DNA from: Parazoarcus communis
Lineage (GTDB): Bacteria; Pseudomonadota; Gammaproteobacteria; Burkholderiales; Rhodocyclaceae
DNA length: 64,000 bases
Direction of reading: 5' to 3'
Assembly (NCBI RefSeq): GCF_003111645.1
Contig: NZ_CP022187.1
Coordinates: 2,418,001 to 2,482,000 of the forward strand
Each line of letters begins with the position of its first letter. Position 1 is the first letter of the stretch. The translations under genes were made by a program, and so were the position numbers. This document shows positions 1 through 7,320 of this stretch, in pieces. The notes beneath the pieces are model-generated. The model was given only the letters and a program-made list of their open reading frames with translations. It was not told where the DNA came from and did not search any database.

Positions 1-481
1 TACAGTACTTGGAGCATCCCTCCATGATCGACACGAAGGCACTCGCGCCCTCAACCCGCGCCGGCGGCATGGCGTCGAACTTCTCGATCTCGGGGAAAGA
101 GATATCCACCTGCGAGCGACCGCTCTTGCGCCGGGCCTCGATCAGCGCCGGCAGACGATGCAGGGTCTGGGGGCCGAACACCACGTCCACGTAGGGCGCG
201 CGCTTAACGATCGCCTCGCCTTCCTGGCTCGCCACGCAACCACCCACACCGATGATCAGATCCGGATTCTGCTGCTTGAGCAGACGCACGCGACCCAGGT
301 CGTGAAACACCCGCTCCTGCGCCTTCTCGCGCACCGAACAGGTGTTGAACAGGATGATGTCCGCTTCTTCGGGGTTCTCGGTCTTGGTCAGACCGTCTTC
401 CGCACCAAGTACGTCCGCCATCTTGTCGGAGTCGTACTCGTTCATCTGGCACCCGAAGGTGCGGATGTAGAGTTTCTTCAT
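1..481 (-). CDS. miaB: MiaB, tRNA-2-methylthio-N6-isopentenyladenosine synthase (N-terminal part, cut by window edge)
   Basis: The reading frame from the ATG at 481 runs off the left edge, giving the first 160 residues. It opens with [19 protein letters not shown], typical of MiaB, and has the three Cys of the N-terminal MTTase domain (Cys11, then the CSVRE and GGCVA motifs) that hold the auxiliary [4Fe-4S] cluster. It ends inside the radical-SAM CxxxCxxC motif (GCSKYC). Family knowledge: MiaB adds a methylthio group to i6A37 in tRNAs reading UNN codons, using SAM and a sacrificial cluster. The small secreted-protein gene upstream on the same strand is only 10 nt away, so the two may be co-transcribed. 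The remaining radical-SAM and TRAM domains lie outside the window. Confidence 0.95.
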   Translation of the reverse strand, partial: MKKLYIRTFGCQMNEYDSDKMADVLGAEDGLTKTENPEEADIILFNTCSVREKAQERVFHDLGRVRLLKQQNPDLIIGVGGCVASQEGEAIVKRAPYVDVVFGPQTLHRLPALIEARRKSGRSQVDISFPEIEKFDAMPPARVEGASAFVSIMEGCSKYC

Positions 482-491
482 TGAGGGGTGT

Positions 492-815
492 TCACTGCTT
501 GGGGTCGGGCGCAGCAATTTCCTCGGGCGTGAGAATCCACACCCGATGAACCTGGCCAATATTATCGATCAGCACTCGAACCATATGCTCTCCGTTCACG
601 TAGGAGGGCAATACGATACGGTTGTGGGTGTCACGAATCTGTGCACCGGGACTGAGCAGGAAGACATCGCCATCCACACTCACCTTCCCGACGGCGACAA
701 AGGTCATCTCCACCTTCTTGGCACCAGCGGGAAACGGCCGCAGCCCAGCGGCGAGCGCAAGCTGAGAACTTAGGCAGGCCAAAACGAGGCACAAAACGAG
801 ACGGAGGTCGCGCAC
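492..815 (-). CDS. Small secreted protein of unknown function
   Basis: The frame is open much further upstream, but only the part from a GTG at 815 looks like a gene. It encodes 107 residues starting with a signal peptide ([18 protein letters not shown], cleavage probably after LALA). The mature part of about 80 residues is mostly beta-strand-like, has no Cys, and contains [19 protein letters not shown] and [13 protein letters not shown] do not recognise the family. An ATG start 59 codons upstream would bury the signal peptide, which is why the GTG is preferred; the ribosome-binding site is weak. The gene lies just upstream of miaB on the same strand. A periplasmic or outer-membrane-associated role is inferred from the signal peptide only. 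Confidence 0.6.
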   Translation of the reverse strand: MRDLRLVLCLVLACLSSQLALAAGLRPFPAGAKKVEMTFVAVGKVSVDGDVFLLSPGAQIRDTHNRIVLPSYVNGEHMVRVLIDNIGQVHRVWILTPEEIAAPDPKQ

Positions 816-981
816 GATTTCCCGGCAATGCCGATGGAGGATATCAAGGCTCTGGATGATCTCCGATCGCCCCCTTCCTGTCAATGCAAACCCCTTATAA
901 ATCAAGCCCTCCAGCCCGGACGCCCGCAAAACCCCAGCCTCGCCGCTCACAGCGCACCTGAAAATTCCCATCAACAGGATA

Positions 982-1010
982 TTGACGCACACAGGTTGAA
1001 CGGCTATATT
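982..1010 (+). promoter_or_regulatory. sigma-70 promoter of tRNA-Met
   Basis: TTGACG (982-987), a 17-nt spacer and TATATT (1005-1010) form a near-consensus promoter. A GC-rich discriminator follows and the mature tRNA begins at 1024. A strong promoter with a GC-rich discriminator is typical of stable-RNA genes under stringent control. Confidence 0.8.
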
Positions 1011-1023
1011 GCTGCGCTCTGTT

Positions 1024-1100
1024 GGTGATGTAGCTCAGACGGTTAGAGCGATGGATTCATAACCCATAGGTCGGCAGTTCGATTCTGCCCATCACCACCA
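1024..1100 (+). tRNA. tRNA-Met (anticodon CAT, elongator type)
   Basis: A 77-nt cloverleaf. The acceptor arms GGTGATG and CATCACC pair perfectly, followed by discriminator A and an encoded CCA (1098-1100). The anticodon loop TTCATAA gives CAT, and the T-loop TTCGATT is present. The paired G1-C72 excludes an initiator tRNA, which would have an unpaired 1-72. One A-C mismatch closes the anticodon stem at 31-39. The alternative reading, an Ile tRNA with lysidine-modified CAT, cannot be fully excluded by eye but the body looks like tRNA-Met. Confidence 0.9.
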
Positions 1101-1112
1101 CAAAATACAGTG

Positions 1113-1144
1113 AAAAGCCCAGCCCTCACCGGCTGGGCTTTTTG
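1113..1144 (+). terminator. Rho-independent terminator of tRNA-Met
   Basis: A GC-rich stem (AGCCCAGCC pairing with GGCTGGGCT) with a short loop, preceded by A residues and followed by TTTTT, 13 nt after the tRNA. About 150 nt of sequence without a recognisable gene follow before the yigZ stop. Confidence 0.85.
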
Positions 1145-1295
1145 CTTTCTGGTCTGGACCTGGGTCGCTGATCGAAACGCCTGACTCCGCCAAGGTGGAC
1201 AACGAGTCCGTACCGGCGCAACTCAGCCACTTCGCAGAACAACGCGAACATCCGAGCATCGGCCGCGCCCCGTGAAGCGCGACAAATCTACGACC

Positions 1296-1895
1296 TCAGT
1301 CGGCCAAGGTTGGGGCGCACCAGGCAATGTGCCCCTTGCCAGCCTCATCCAGGCGGTCAACCAGGGCAGTAGCCGAGCTCTCCTCAAGCGAGAAAACGAA
1401 CGTGACCTGTGCGCCATGCTGAACGCTCTGCAATTGCCCCCGGGCCGCCTCAAGCTCTCGACGCAGCAGCCCCTCAAGCGCGTAGGGAACCGCGCATTGA
1501 AAGGTTCTCACTTTCAGAACAGGCACCTTGGTCGCCGACTTGAGAGCCTGGGCAACGCAGTTCGTGTAGGCCCGCACCAACCCGCCTGCCCCTAGCTGCA
1601 CGCCTCCGTAGTAGCGCACAACCGTCGCCACCACTCCGTCCAGGTCCTGATGCCGTAGCACATCGAGCATCGGGCGCCCGGCCGTACCTGACGGTTCGCC
1701 ATCATCCACCGCAGCGGAGTGGCCGCCCGCAAGAAGCGCCCAGCAGACATGTGCAGCCCCGGGATGCGTCTCGCGCAATCCGGCGACGATGAGCTTTGCG
1801 GCCTCACGGTCGGGGACAGGTTGCACGCGACACAGGAACCGGCTCTTCTTGATGAGCAGTTCACTCTCAACGGCAGAGGCAATGGTCAGAGACAT
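1296..1895 (-). CDS. yigZ: YigZ/IMPACT family protein
   Basis: 199 residues from ATG 1895 (MSLTIASAVESELL). The N-terminal UPF0029/IMPACT domain is clear: KKSRFLCRVQPV, the conserved DDGEPSGTAGRPML stretch, and VVATVVRYYGGVQLGAGGLVRAY. A C-terminal ferredoxin-fold domain (DUF1949) follows. Bacterial YigZ proteins are widespread; human and yeast IMPACT relatives restrain the kinase GCN2, but the bacterial role is not settled. The start was chosen because family members begin just before the KSRF motif; no good ribosome-binding site is visible. The gene stands alone on the minus strand between a tRNA and the broken SDR gene. Confidence 0.9.
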   Translation of the reverse strand: MSLTIASAVESELLIKKSRFLCRVQPVPDREAAKLIVAGLRETHPGAAHVCWALLAGGHSAAVDDGEPSGTAGRPMLDVLRHQDLDGVVATVVRYYGGVQLGAGGLVRAYTNCVAQALKSATKVPVLKVRTFQCAVPYALEGLLRRELEAARGQLQSVQHGAQVTFVFSLEESSATALVDRLDEAGKGHIAWCAPTLAD

Positions 1896-1942
1896 GAGCG
1901 GGAGGGTAAAGCAGGGGCAGGTCGCGCGCCAACGGCGCGCCG

Positions 1943-1976
1943 AAGAAAAACAATGGCCCCAGCCGTCACCGGCTGG
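1943..1976 (-). terminator. Possible terminator downstream of the broken SDR gene
   Basis: On the minus strand a 7-bp stem (CCAGCCG / CGGCTGG, arms 1970-1976 and 1959-1965) with a GTGA loop is followed about 7 nt later by TTGTTTTT. The gap between stem and T-tract makes it weaker than a standard terminator. Confidence 0.4.
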
Positions 1977-2088
1977 ACTCCTTCGCATTCCCTTCGGGCC
2001 ATGATTCAGCGCAAACGTGCCATGCTCAAAACGCCACCGGCATGGGGCGGTCACGGTTTTCAGCGGGCACGCACTCCACCGGTCGCGA

Positions 2089-2483
2089 TCAGGTCAGGCG
2101 CGCAATGAGCGTCTCGATCGCGCGCACGAGCACCTCTGATTTCCTTGCATCAAGCCCATCGAGATGGGGCGAGGCAAACCGGCGTGAATCGTTGTCGTAG
2201 TACTTGCCGCTGGCCGTCGCAAACTCATCAGACAGTGCCGCGCGAGTGAGGATATCCGCGCCAATACCGAGATCGCCGCCGTCGACACCGAAGCCCTCCT
2301 TCACCATCTTGCTCCCCAGCAAGGACCCGGGATTAACCGCAACGATGACCGGCCCGTCCGCCTTCAGTTCGAGCGCCAGATGTCGGGACCACATTGTCAA
2401 TGCCAGCTTGTCAAGACCAGCATTTTTGCTGTCTCGAGGCCAATGCCGTCGGTCGAACCGGTGACAAGAATCGATTTCTGCAT
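2089..2483 (-). pseudogene. Short-chain dehydrogenase/reductase, internally deleted and frameshifted
   Basis: A strong ribosome-binding site (AGGAG) precedes the ATG at 2483. The frame starts like an intact SDR (MQKSILVTGSTDGIGLETAK), with the TGxxxGIG NAD(P)-binding loop, but after about 22 residues it runs out of frame and stops. A different frame then encodes the SDR C-terminus (NAGLDKLALTMWSRHLALEL, a proline-glycine PGS loop, and the end at 2089). About 110 or more residues between the Rossmann glycine loop and the active-site helix are missing, including the expected YxxxK tyrosine. The junction lies near 2415-2425. The gene would have been co-transcribed with the luciferase-like gene upstream, 13 nt away. 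It cannot make a working enzyme. Confidence 0.85.
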
Positions 2484-2496
2484 TGTCGCTCCTCGC

Positions 2497-3215
2497 TTAC
2501 ACACTGAAGTCCGGCAGCACTTCGGCGGCCAGACGGTGGATTGTGGTCTCGATATCAGCATGGTTGAAGCGCAGGTTCAGCACCACGTGATTCACGCCGA
2601 TCGAACCCAGCTCTTTCAGGTAGGCCCGAAGGTGAAGCACGCCTGAGCGGAAGCCCAGATGAATCGGTTGCGGCGGCATATCCGGGTCGTCGGTCAGATC
2701 GACAGACAGCGATTGCATCGCCGGCTTTGCCGCGCCGCCCACGGCCTCGACCCGCGCCCGCCAGTCGGCAACGATCTTCGCCTGCACCGACGCCGGGCGC
2801 GGATCGTTGATCCAGCCCGCGCCGTGGCGTGCGATCCAGTCAGGGGCCTCCTGGCTGGCGCCAGTAATCAGCAGCAGTTTTCCGCCCGCAGGTTTGGGCA
2901 ACATGTCCATGTCGCCATCGGGGCAGCCATGGATGTTCTCAAACGCTGGCGATGCGTCCCACATGCGCTCGATATAGTCGAAGCTGGCACGAAAACGGAC
3001 CCCGCGCTCGGCAAAAGGCAGGGCGACCGGCCGGATACTCTTCCGGCCGGTCGCCCGACGCAACCCCGAAACTGATCAGCTCCTCCGACAGCACGTCTGC
3101 GCTGGCCGCCGCCTTTGCCATATGGGCCAGATGACGCAGGGGCAGCACAATACTCGCCACGCCCGGTGCGATCCGCTCGGTGCGGGCGACGACACACGCC
3201 GCGGCGATCGCTTTC
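2497..3215 (-). pseudogene. Luciferase-like (LLM class) flavin-dependent monooxygenase remnant
   Basis: The downstream part in one frame encodes an LLM C-terminal half (AERGVRFRASFDYIERMWD and LLITGASQEAPDWIARHGAG). The upstream part is in another frame: ARTERIAPGVASIVLPLRH, then SADVLSEELISFGVASGDRP. The frame changes inside a perfect 14-bp inverted repeat at 3021-3056. The first 50 or so residues are absent: the coding sense ends near 3215, exactly where a LysR remnant begins on the other strand. LLM enzymes use FMNH2 and O2 to oxidise small organic substrates; the substrate here is unknown. The SDR remnant follows after 13 nt, so they were an operon. With the 5' end lost and a frameshift, the gene is dead. 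Confidence 0.85.
3021..3056. repeat. Perfect 14-bp inverted repeat at the frameshift in the LLM remnant
   Basis: Arms GGGCGACCGGCCGG (3021-3034) and CCGGCCGGTCGCCC (3043-3056) with an 8-nt spacer ATACTCTT. One arm encodes the conserved GDRPE motif of the monooxygenase; the other lies where the reading frame changes. Confidence 0.95.
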
Positions 3216-3503
3216 CGTGCCGACCCGCGCCTTGCAGGCGGCCGACTGGTGCTGGATGACGGCTTGAGTCAGACGATCGCCACACTCGCAGGGGCGAGCA
3301 TCTCGGTGAATTCACTGTGGAGCGTTCATCGCGAACTCGCAGAGGGCAAGCTCGTACGCGTACTGCCGGACTACTGGGTCGACGATCAGTCCGCGTTGTG
3401 GCTGGTCTATCCGAAATCCAATGTCCTGACGGCAAAGGCCAGGATATTCATCGACTTTCTGATGGACAGAATCGGCAACGCGCCAGCATGGCGCACGCCG
3501 TGA
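3216..3503 (+). pseudogene. LysR-family regulator, C-terminal remnant only
   Basis: About 95 residues match the end of a LysR substrate-binding domain: GGRLVLDDGLSQTIATLAG, then ELAEGKLVRVLPDYWV, then SNVLTAKARIFIDFLMD. A complete LysR protein has about 300 residues and an N-terminal helix-turn-helix, both missing. An ATG at 3180 keeps the frame open, but the residues before about 3216 are antisense to the monooxygenase remnant and do not resemble LysR. The original arrangement was most likely a regulator divergent from the LLM-SDR operon. One deletion would remove both 5' ends and the promoter region between them. Confidence 0.8.
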
Positions 3504-3550
3504 AAACCGCACCCGGCAGCCACGAGGAGGGCCGCCGGACGCTGATGGCA

Positions 3551-4513
3551 TCAGTCCTCGATGACCGGCGCCGGTTCGTCCACTCCGCCGAACCAGGTGG
3601 ATTTGATCACGTCGTGAATCTCGCCGATCCCCACCTGCAGATCGTCCACGAACCGGTGCAGGTCGTCCGGTGAGCCCGCCAGCCAGTCGGTATCCACCGA
3701 GTCGAAGCGGTCCTGCAAGGCCGTTACCACTGCACGAGCCGCATCGTTCCGCGGCAGGGTGTACATGTTTCGATGCAGATCCATGAGACAGCGCTTCACC
3801 GAACGCGGGAAAAGCGGGTCGTTGAGGATGAAGCGAACCACTTCCGGACCGCGCACCCGGTGACGAACATGCTGGCGGTACATCTGGTAGGCCGACAGCG
3901 ACTTGAGCACGCCCATCCACTGCAGATTCTCGAAGGGTGTGAGATCACCCGGTGCGCGGGGCAGCAAGTTCGCCGAGCGCACGTCCAGGGTACGGGTAGT
4001 CATGTCGGCACGCTCGAGATAGCAGCCCATACCGCAGAAGGTGCGGGCCGGCGTGTGACTCAAGGTACCGATGATCATCCCGGTAATGGTCTGGCAACCG
4101 CGAATCACGGTCTTGAGAAACCCGTCCATGCGGCGCACTGAAATGCCCTGGCTGGCCTGCTCGCTGACGGCGTGATAAAGCTGATTGACTTCCTCCCACA
4201 CCTCGCGCGGCATCACCTCGCGGGTGGTACGCAGGTTCTCGCGCGCGGCAGCAAGTGCCGAGACGATCGAGCCACTGTAACGCCGGTCGGCACACAGGAA
4301 GGCCAGCACGCTGGCCTCGTCGCGCTTGCCATAGTGCTCGTTGAAGAGTTCGTCACTGCCCGTGATGTTGATCAGCGAGGACCAGCCCAGGTTGGCCGTA
4401 CCCGGAAAATCGAGCATCACGTGGCGGCTGACCTGGATCAGACGGGCAGTGTCTTCGGCGCGCTCCATGTAGCGCCCCATCCAGTAAAGGTTTTCTGCGA
4501 CTCGGGACAACAT
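3551..4513 (-). CDS. Alpha-E domain protein (DUF403)
   Basis: 320 residues, helical throughout, beginning MLSRVAENLYWMGRYMERAE, the standard start of the alpha-E family; GCYLERADMTTRTLDVRSAN is a second conserved block. The ATG at 4513 has a strong GAGGGGG site and begins 2 nt after the stop of the ATP-grasp gene, so the two are translated together. Family knowledge: alpha-E proteins nearly always sit beside a circularly permuted ATP-grasp ligase, often also a transglutaminase-like protein, and are predicted to act in making or modifying a small peptide. Their reaction is unproven. No transglutaminase gene is present in this window. Confidence 0.9.
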   Translation of the reverse strand: MLSRVAENLYWMGRYMERAEDTARLIQVSRHVMLDFPGTANLGWSSLINITGSDELFNEHYGKRDEASVLAFLCADRRYSGSIVSALAAARENLRTTREVMPREVWEEVNQLYHAVSEQASQGISVRRMDGFLKTVIRGCQTITGMIIGTLSHTPARTFCGMGCYLERADMTTRTLDVRSANLLPRAPGDLTPFENLQWMGVLKSLSAYQMYRQHVRHRVRGPEVVRFILNDPLFPRSVKRCLMDLHRNMYTLPRNDAARAVVTALQDRFDSVDTDWLAGSPDDLHRFVDDLQVGIGEIHDVIKSTWFGGVDEPAPVIED

Positions 4514-4515
4514 GT

Positions 4516-5973
4516 TCAGGCCCCCTCGGTATCGACAATCCAGGTGTCTTTGCTGCCACCACCCTGAGATGAGTTCACCACCAGCGACCCCTTGACCAGC
4601 GCAACCCGTGTCAGGCCACCCGTCGTCACATAGGTATCGATACCGGCAGAGAGAATGAACGGACGCAAATCGACGTGCCGCGGATCGATACCGTCTCCGC
4701 ACAGTGTTGGCGCGGCAGACAGCATGAGCGTCGGCTGCGCCATGTAGTTGCGCGGATCGGCCTTGATACGCTCCGCGAATTCGGCCTGCTGTTCAGCGGT
4801 CGAGTGCGGCCCGACCAGCATGCCGTAACCGCCTGATTCGTTGGCAGGCTTGACCACCAGCTTGTCGAGATTGTCGAGCACATAGCGCCGGTCGTCTTCG
4901 TACATGCACAGATAACTCGGCACATTGGGCACGATCGCCTCTTCGCCAAGGTAATACTTGATGATCTTGGGGACGAACGCGTACACGACCTTGTCGTCCG
5001 CAACACCCGCACCCGGCGCATTGCACAGCGCCACCTTGCCCGCGCGCCAGGACCGCATCAGGCCGCGCACGCCCAGCATCGAGTCGGGATTGAAGGCCTC
5101 CGGATCGATGAACAAGTCATCAACCCGCCGGTAGATCACATCCACCCGCTTGAGGCCATCGATCGTGCGCATGTAGACACAATCGTCGGTACCGACAATG
5201 AGGTCGGAGCCTTCGACGAGATCCACGCCCATCTGCTGCGCAAGATAGGCGTGCTCGAAATAGGCCGAGTTATAGATGCCCGGGGTCAGGATCGCGATCG
5301 AAGGCATCTCGCCCGGACGCGGCGACATCGCCGAGAGCATGTCGTAGAGCTGTGACGGGTAGTCGTCGACCGGCATGATCCTGCCGGTTTCGAACATCTC
5401 GGGCATCACCCGCTTCATCACGTTGCGGTTCTCGAGCATGTAGGACACGCCCGAGGGGATGCGCAGATTGTCTTCGAGGACGTAGATGGTGCCATCCTTG
5501 TCGCGCACCAGATCCGAACCGCAGATGTGTGCCCAGATGCCGTGCGGCGGACTCACACCCACGCATTGAGGGCGGAAGTTCACCGACTGCTCGAGCAGTT
5601 CGGCCGGAAAGACGCCATCCTTGATGATGCGCTGGTCGTGGTAGAGGTCGTCGATGAACAGGTTCAGCGCGTGCACGCGCTGCTTGAGCCCCGCCTCGAC
5701 GCGCTCCCACTCCTTCAGCGGAATGATTCGCGGCACGATGTCGAAGGGCCAGGCCCGATCGATCATGTTGCCGTCCGAATACACGGTGAAGGTGATTCCC
5801 ATCACCTGAATCGCCACCTCGGCGGCGGTCTTGAGCTCTGCCACCTCTTCGGCGGACAGGCTCGCCAGGTAACGGCACAACTCATCGGCTGCTTCCCGGG
5901 GCACCCCGTCCTCGGTGACAAGCTCGTCGTACAAACCCGAACAGGCGTAATCGCTCCAATCGATGCGTGCCAT
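4516..5973 (-). CDS. Circularly permuted ATP-grasp protein (DUF404/DUF407 type)
   Basis: 485 residues from ATG 5973, with a good GAGGGAG site. The block GIWAHICGSDLVRDKDG, the stretch YVLEDNLRIPSGVSYMLENR, and KLVVKPANESGGYGMLVG near residue 385 are family hallmarks. The last supplies the ATP-binding Lys and glycine-rich loop; ESSQG-like residues near the C-terminus (NSSQGGGSKDTW) are also conserved. Family knowledge: ATP-grasp enzymes join a carboxylate to an amine through an acyl-phosphate; this permuted group is predicted to form amide bonds on peptides or gamma-glutamyl compounds, without a proven substrate. It is the first gene of the operon with the alpha-E gene. The preceding 546 nt hold the promoter, not identified. 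Confidence 0.9.
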   Translation of the reverse strand: MARIDWSDYACSGLYDELVTEDGVPREAADELCRYLASLSAEEVAELKTAAEVAIQVMGITFTVYSDGNMIDRAWPFDIVPRIIPLKEWERVEAGLKQRVHALNLFIDDLYHDQRIIKDGVFPAELLEQSVNFRPQCVGVSPPHGIWAHICGSDLVRDKDGTIYVLEDNLRIPSGVSYMLENRNVMKRVMPEMFETGRIMPVDDYPSQLYDMLSAMSPRPGEMPSIAILTPGIYNSAYFEHAYLAQQMGVDLVEGSDLIVGTDDCVYMRTIDGLKRVDVIYRRVDDLFIDPEAFNPDSMLGVRGLMRSWRAGKVALCNAPGAGVADDKVVYAFVPKIIKYYLGEEAIVPNVPSYLCMYEDDRRYVLDNLDKLVVKPANESGGYGMLVGPHSTAEQQAEFAERIKADPRNYMAQPTLMLSAAPTLCGDGIDPRHVDLRPFILSAGIDTYVTTGGLTRVALVKGSLVVNSSQGGGSKDTWIVDTEGA

Positions 5974-6519
5974 AGCTCCCTCTGCGGTACCGGCCCGCGA
6001 ATTGCGGGTAGATTCGTCATACAGTACCCTTGCCGCGCCGTATTTTCCAGCACAGCCTTCATCAAGCGCGTTCATGCGCCCACGGCTTGACGACGGATAC
6101 GCCGCATGGGGAATTGAGCCACAAAATTGGCGGGGGCATCCGCCCCTTACTGCACAGCGAAGCCCGCCATGCGCGACGTGAAGAGCGCCCACCCGACCCG
6201 GCTTCGCCGACGCATGCACGCGCACGCGGGCGGTTTCCTTAAATTAGGACTTTCGGTTGATGGCCTGCTGGCTGGCCGCATTCAGGCACTGGCGTAGCAG
6301 ATTTCCATGCTGGTTGTCTCGCGGGCAGTGCCGGCGCACACTTCCCGAACAGAGGATTGAAATCCATCTGCGTGCAGCTGAGACGTCCGCCGCATTCATT
6401 CCTACTTACGAAGTGGTAATCTTCGCCACCGCAAAGCGCCCCGGGACCGCGCTGCCGATGTCTCGTCATCGGTCGTTACCGAAAATGCTCCAAGGCCGTT
6501 TTCAGGAAGGAAGATTCTG
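5974..6519. other. Intergenic region between divergent operons
   Basis: 546 nt between the leftward ATP-grasp operon and the rightward binding-protein operon. No protein, RNA gene or clear repeat is recognised. It must hold both promoters. A TAATCT hexamer near 6417 and a GC-rich hairpin near 6130 are visible, but neither comes with a convincing -35 or operator. Confidence 0.6.
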
Positions 6520-7320
6520 ATGCACCGCATTGCTCTGACACTGACCCTCGCCACATGTCTCGGCTTTCCCTTGCACGCGGCCAGCCAGCAGGAGCGCACC
6601 GGACGCCTTGAACGCGTCATGGCAGACAGGCAGGTCCGCGTCTGCATCTGGCCGGACTATTACGGCATCAGCTATCGCAACCCGAAAACGCAGGTGCTCT
6701 CGGGGATCGACATCGACATGGCCGAGGCGCTCGGCAAGGATCTTGGCGCCAGCGTTGTTTTCGTAGACAGCTCATTCGCGCGCCTGATCGACGACATCAG
6801 CGCCGACCGGTGCGACGTCGCCATGTTCGCGGTTGGCATCACCCCGCAACGACAGAAAAAACTGCGCTTCACCTCGCCGCATCTCGCCAGCGACATCTAC
6901 GCCATTGCGTCGAAAACCAACCGTCGCATCAAGCAGTGGGACGATATCGACAAGCCGGGGTCGGTCGTCGCCGTGGCGAAGGGGACGCTGCATGAGCCTG
7001 TGATGCGCAACAAGCTCAAGGCCGCCGAACTGCTGGTGCTCGACACCCCGTTTGCGCGCGAACAGGAGGTGCAGGCGGGGCGGGCCGACGTATTCATGAC
7101 CGATTACCCTTACATTCAGCGCTTTCTCGCGAATGCACAGTGGGCCCGACTCGTGTCCCCTCCAAGCACGTATCACGTCACGTCCTATGCCTATGCGATG
7201 CAACCCGGGGATGACGATTGGCATGCCCGCCTCGAGCGCTTTGTCAGCGACATCAAGCGTGACGGTCGCCTGATGTCTGCCGCCAGGCGCCACAAGCTTG
7301 ACCCGATCGTCGCTCCGTGA
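6520..7320 (+). CDS. Periplasmic solute-binding protein, family 3 (sensor partner)
   Basis: 266 residues with a signal peptide ending about LHAAS. The mature part is a bacterial family-3 solute-binding fold: RVCIWPDYYGISYRNPKT, SGIDIDMAEALGKDLGA, DRCDVAMFAVGITPQRQKKL and DVFMTDYPYIQRFL. The start follows AGGAAGGAAGATTCTG. No permease or ATPase of an ABC transporter lies nearby. Instead the stop overlaps by 4 nt the start of a membrane c-di-GMP enzyme, so the protein is probably a ligand sensor feeding that enzyme rather than a transport component. The ligand, perhaps an amino acid, is not determined. Confidence 0.85.
   Translation: MHRIALTLTLATCLGFPLHAASQQERTGRLERVMADRQVRVCIWPDYYGISYRNPKTQVLSGIDIDMAEALGKDLGASVVFVDSSFARLIDDISADRCDVAMFAVGITPQRQKKLRFTSPHLASDIYAIASKTNRRIKQWDDIDKPGSVVAVAKGTLHEPVMRNKLKAAELLVLDTPFAREQEVQAGRADVFMTDYPYIQRFLANAQWARLVSPPSTYHVTSYAYAMQPGDDDWHARLERFVSDIKRDGRLMSAARRHKLDPIVAP

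Noticed and set aside
1146-1278. Open rightward frame after the tRNA-Met terminator (ending GQREHPSIGRAP-like sequence)
   Set aside because: No start codon with a binding site and no recognisable family; too short to call a gene remnant.
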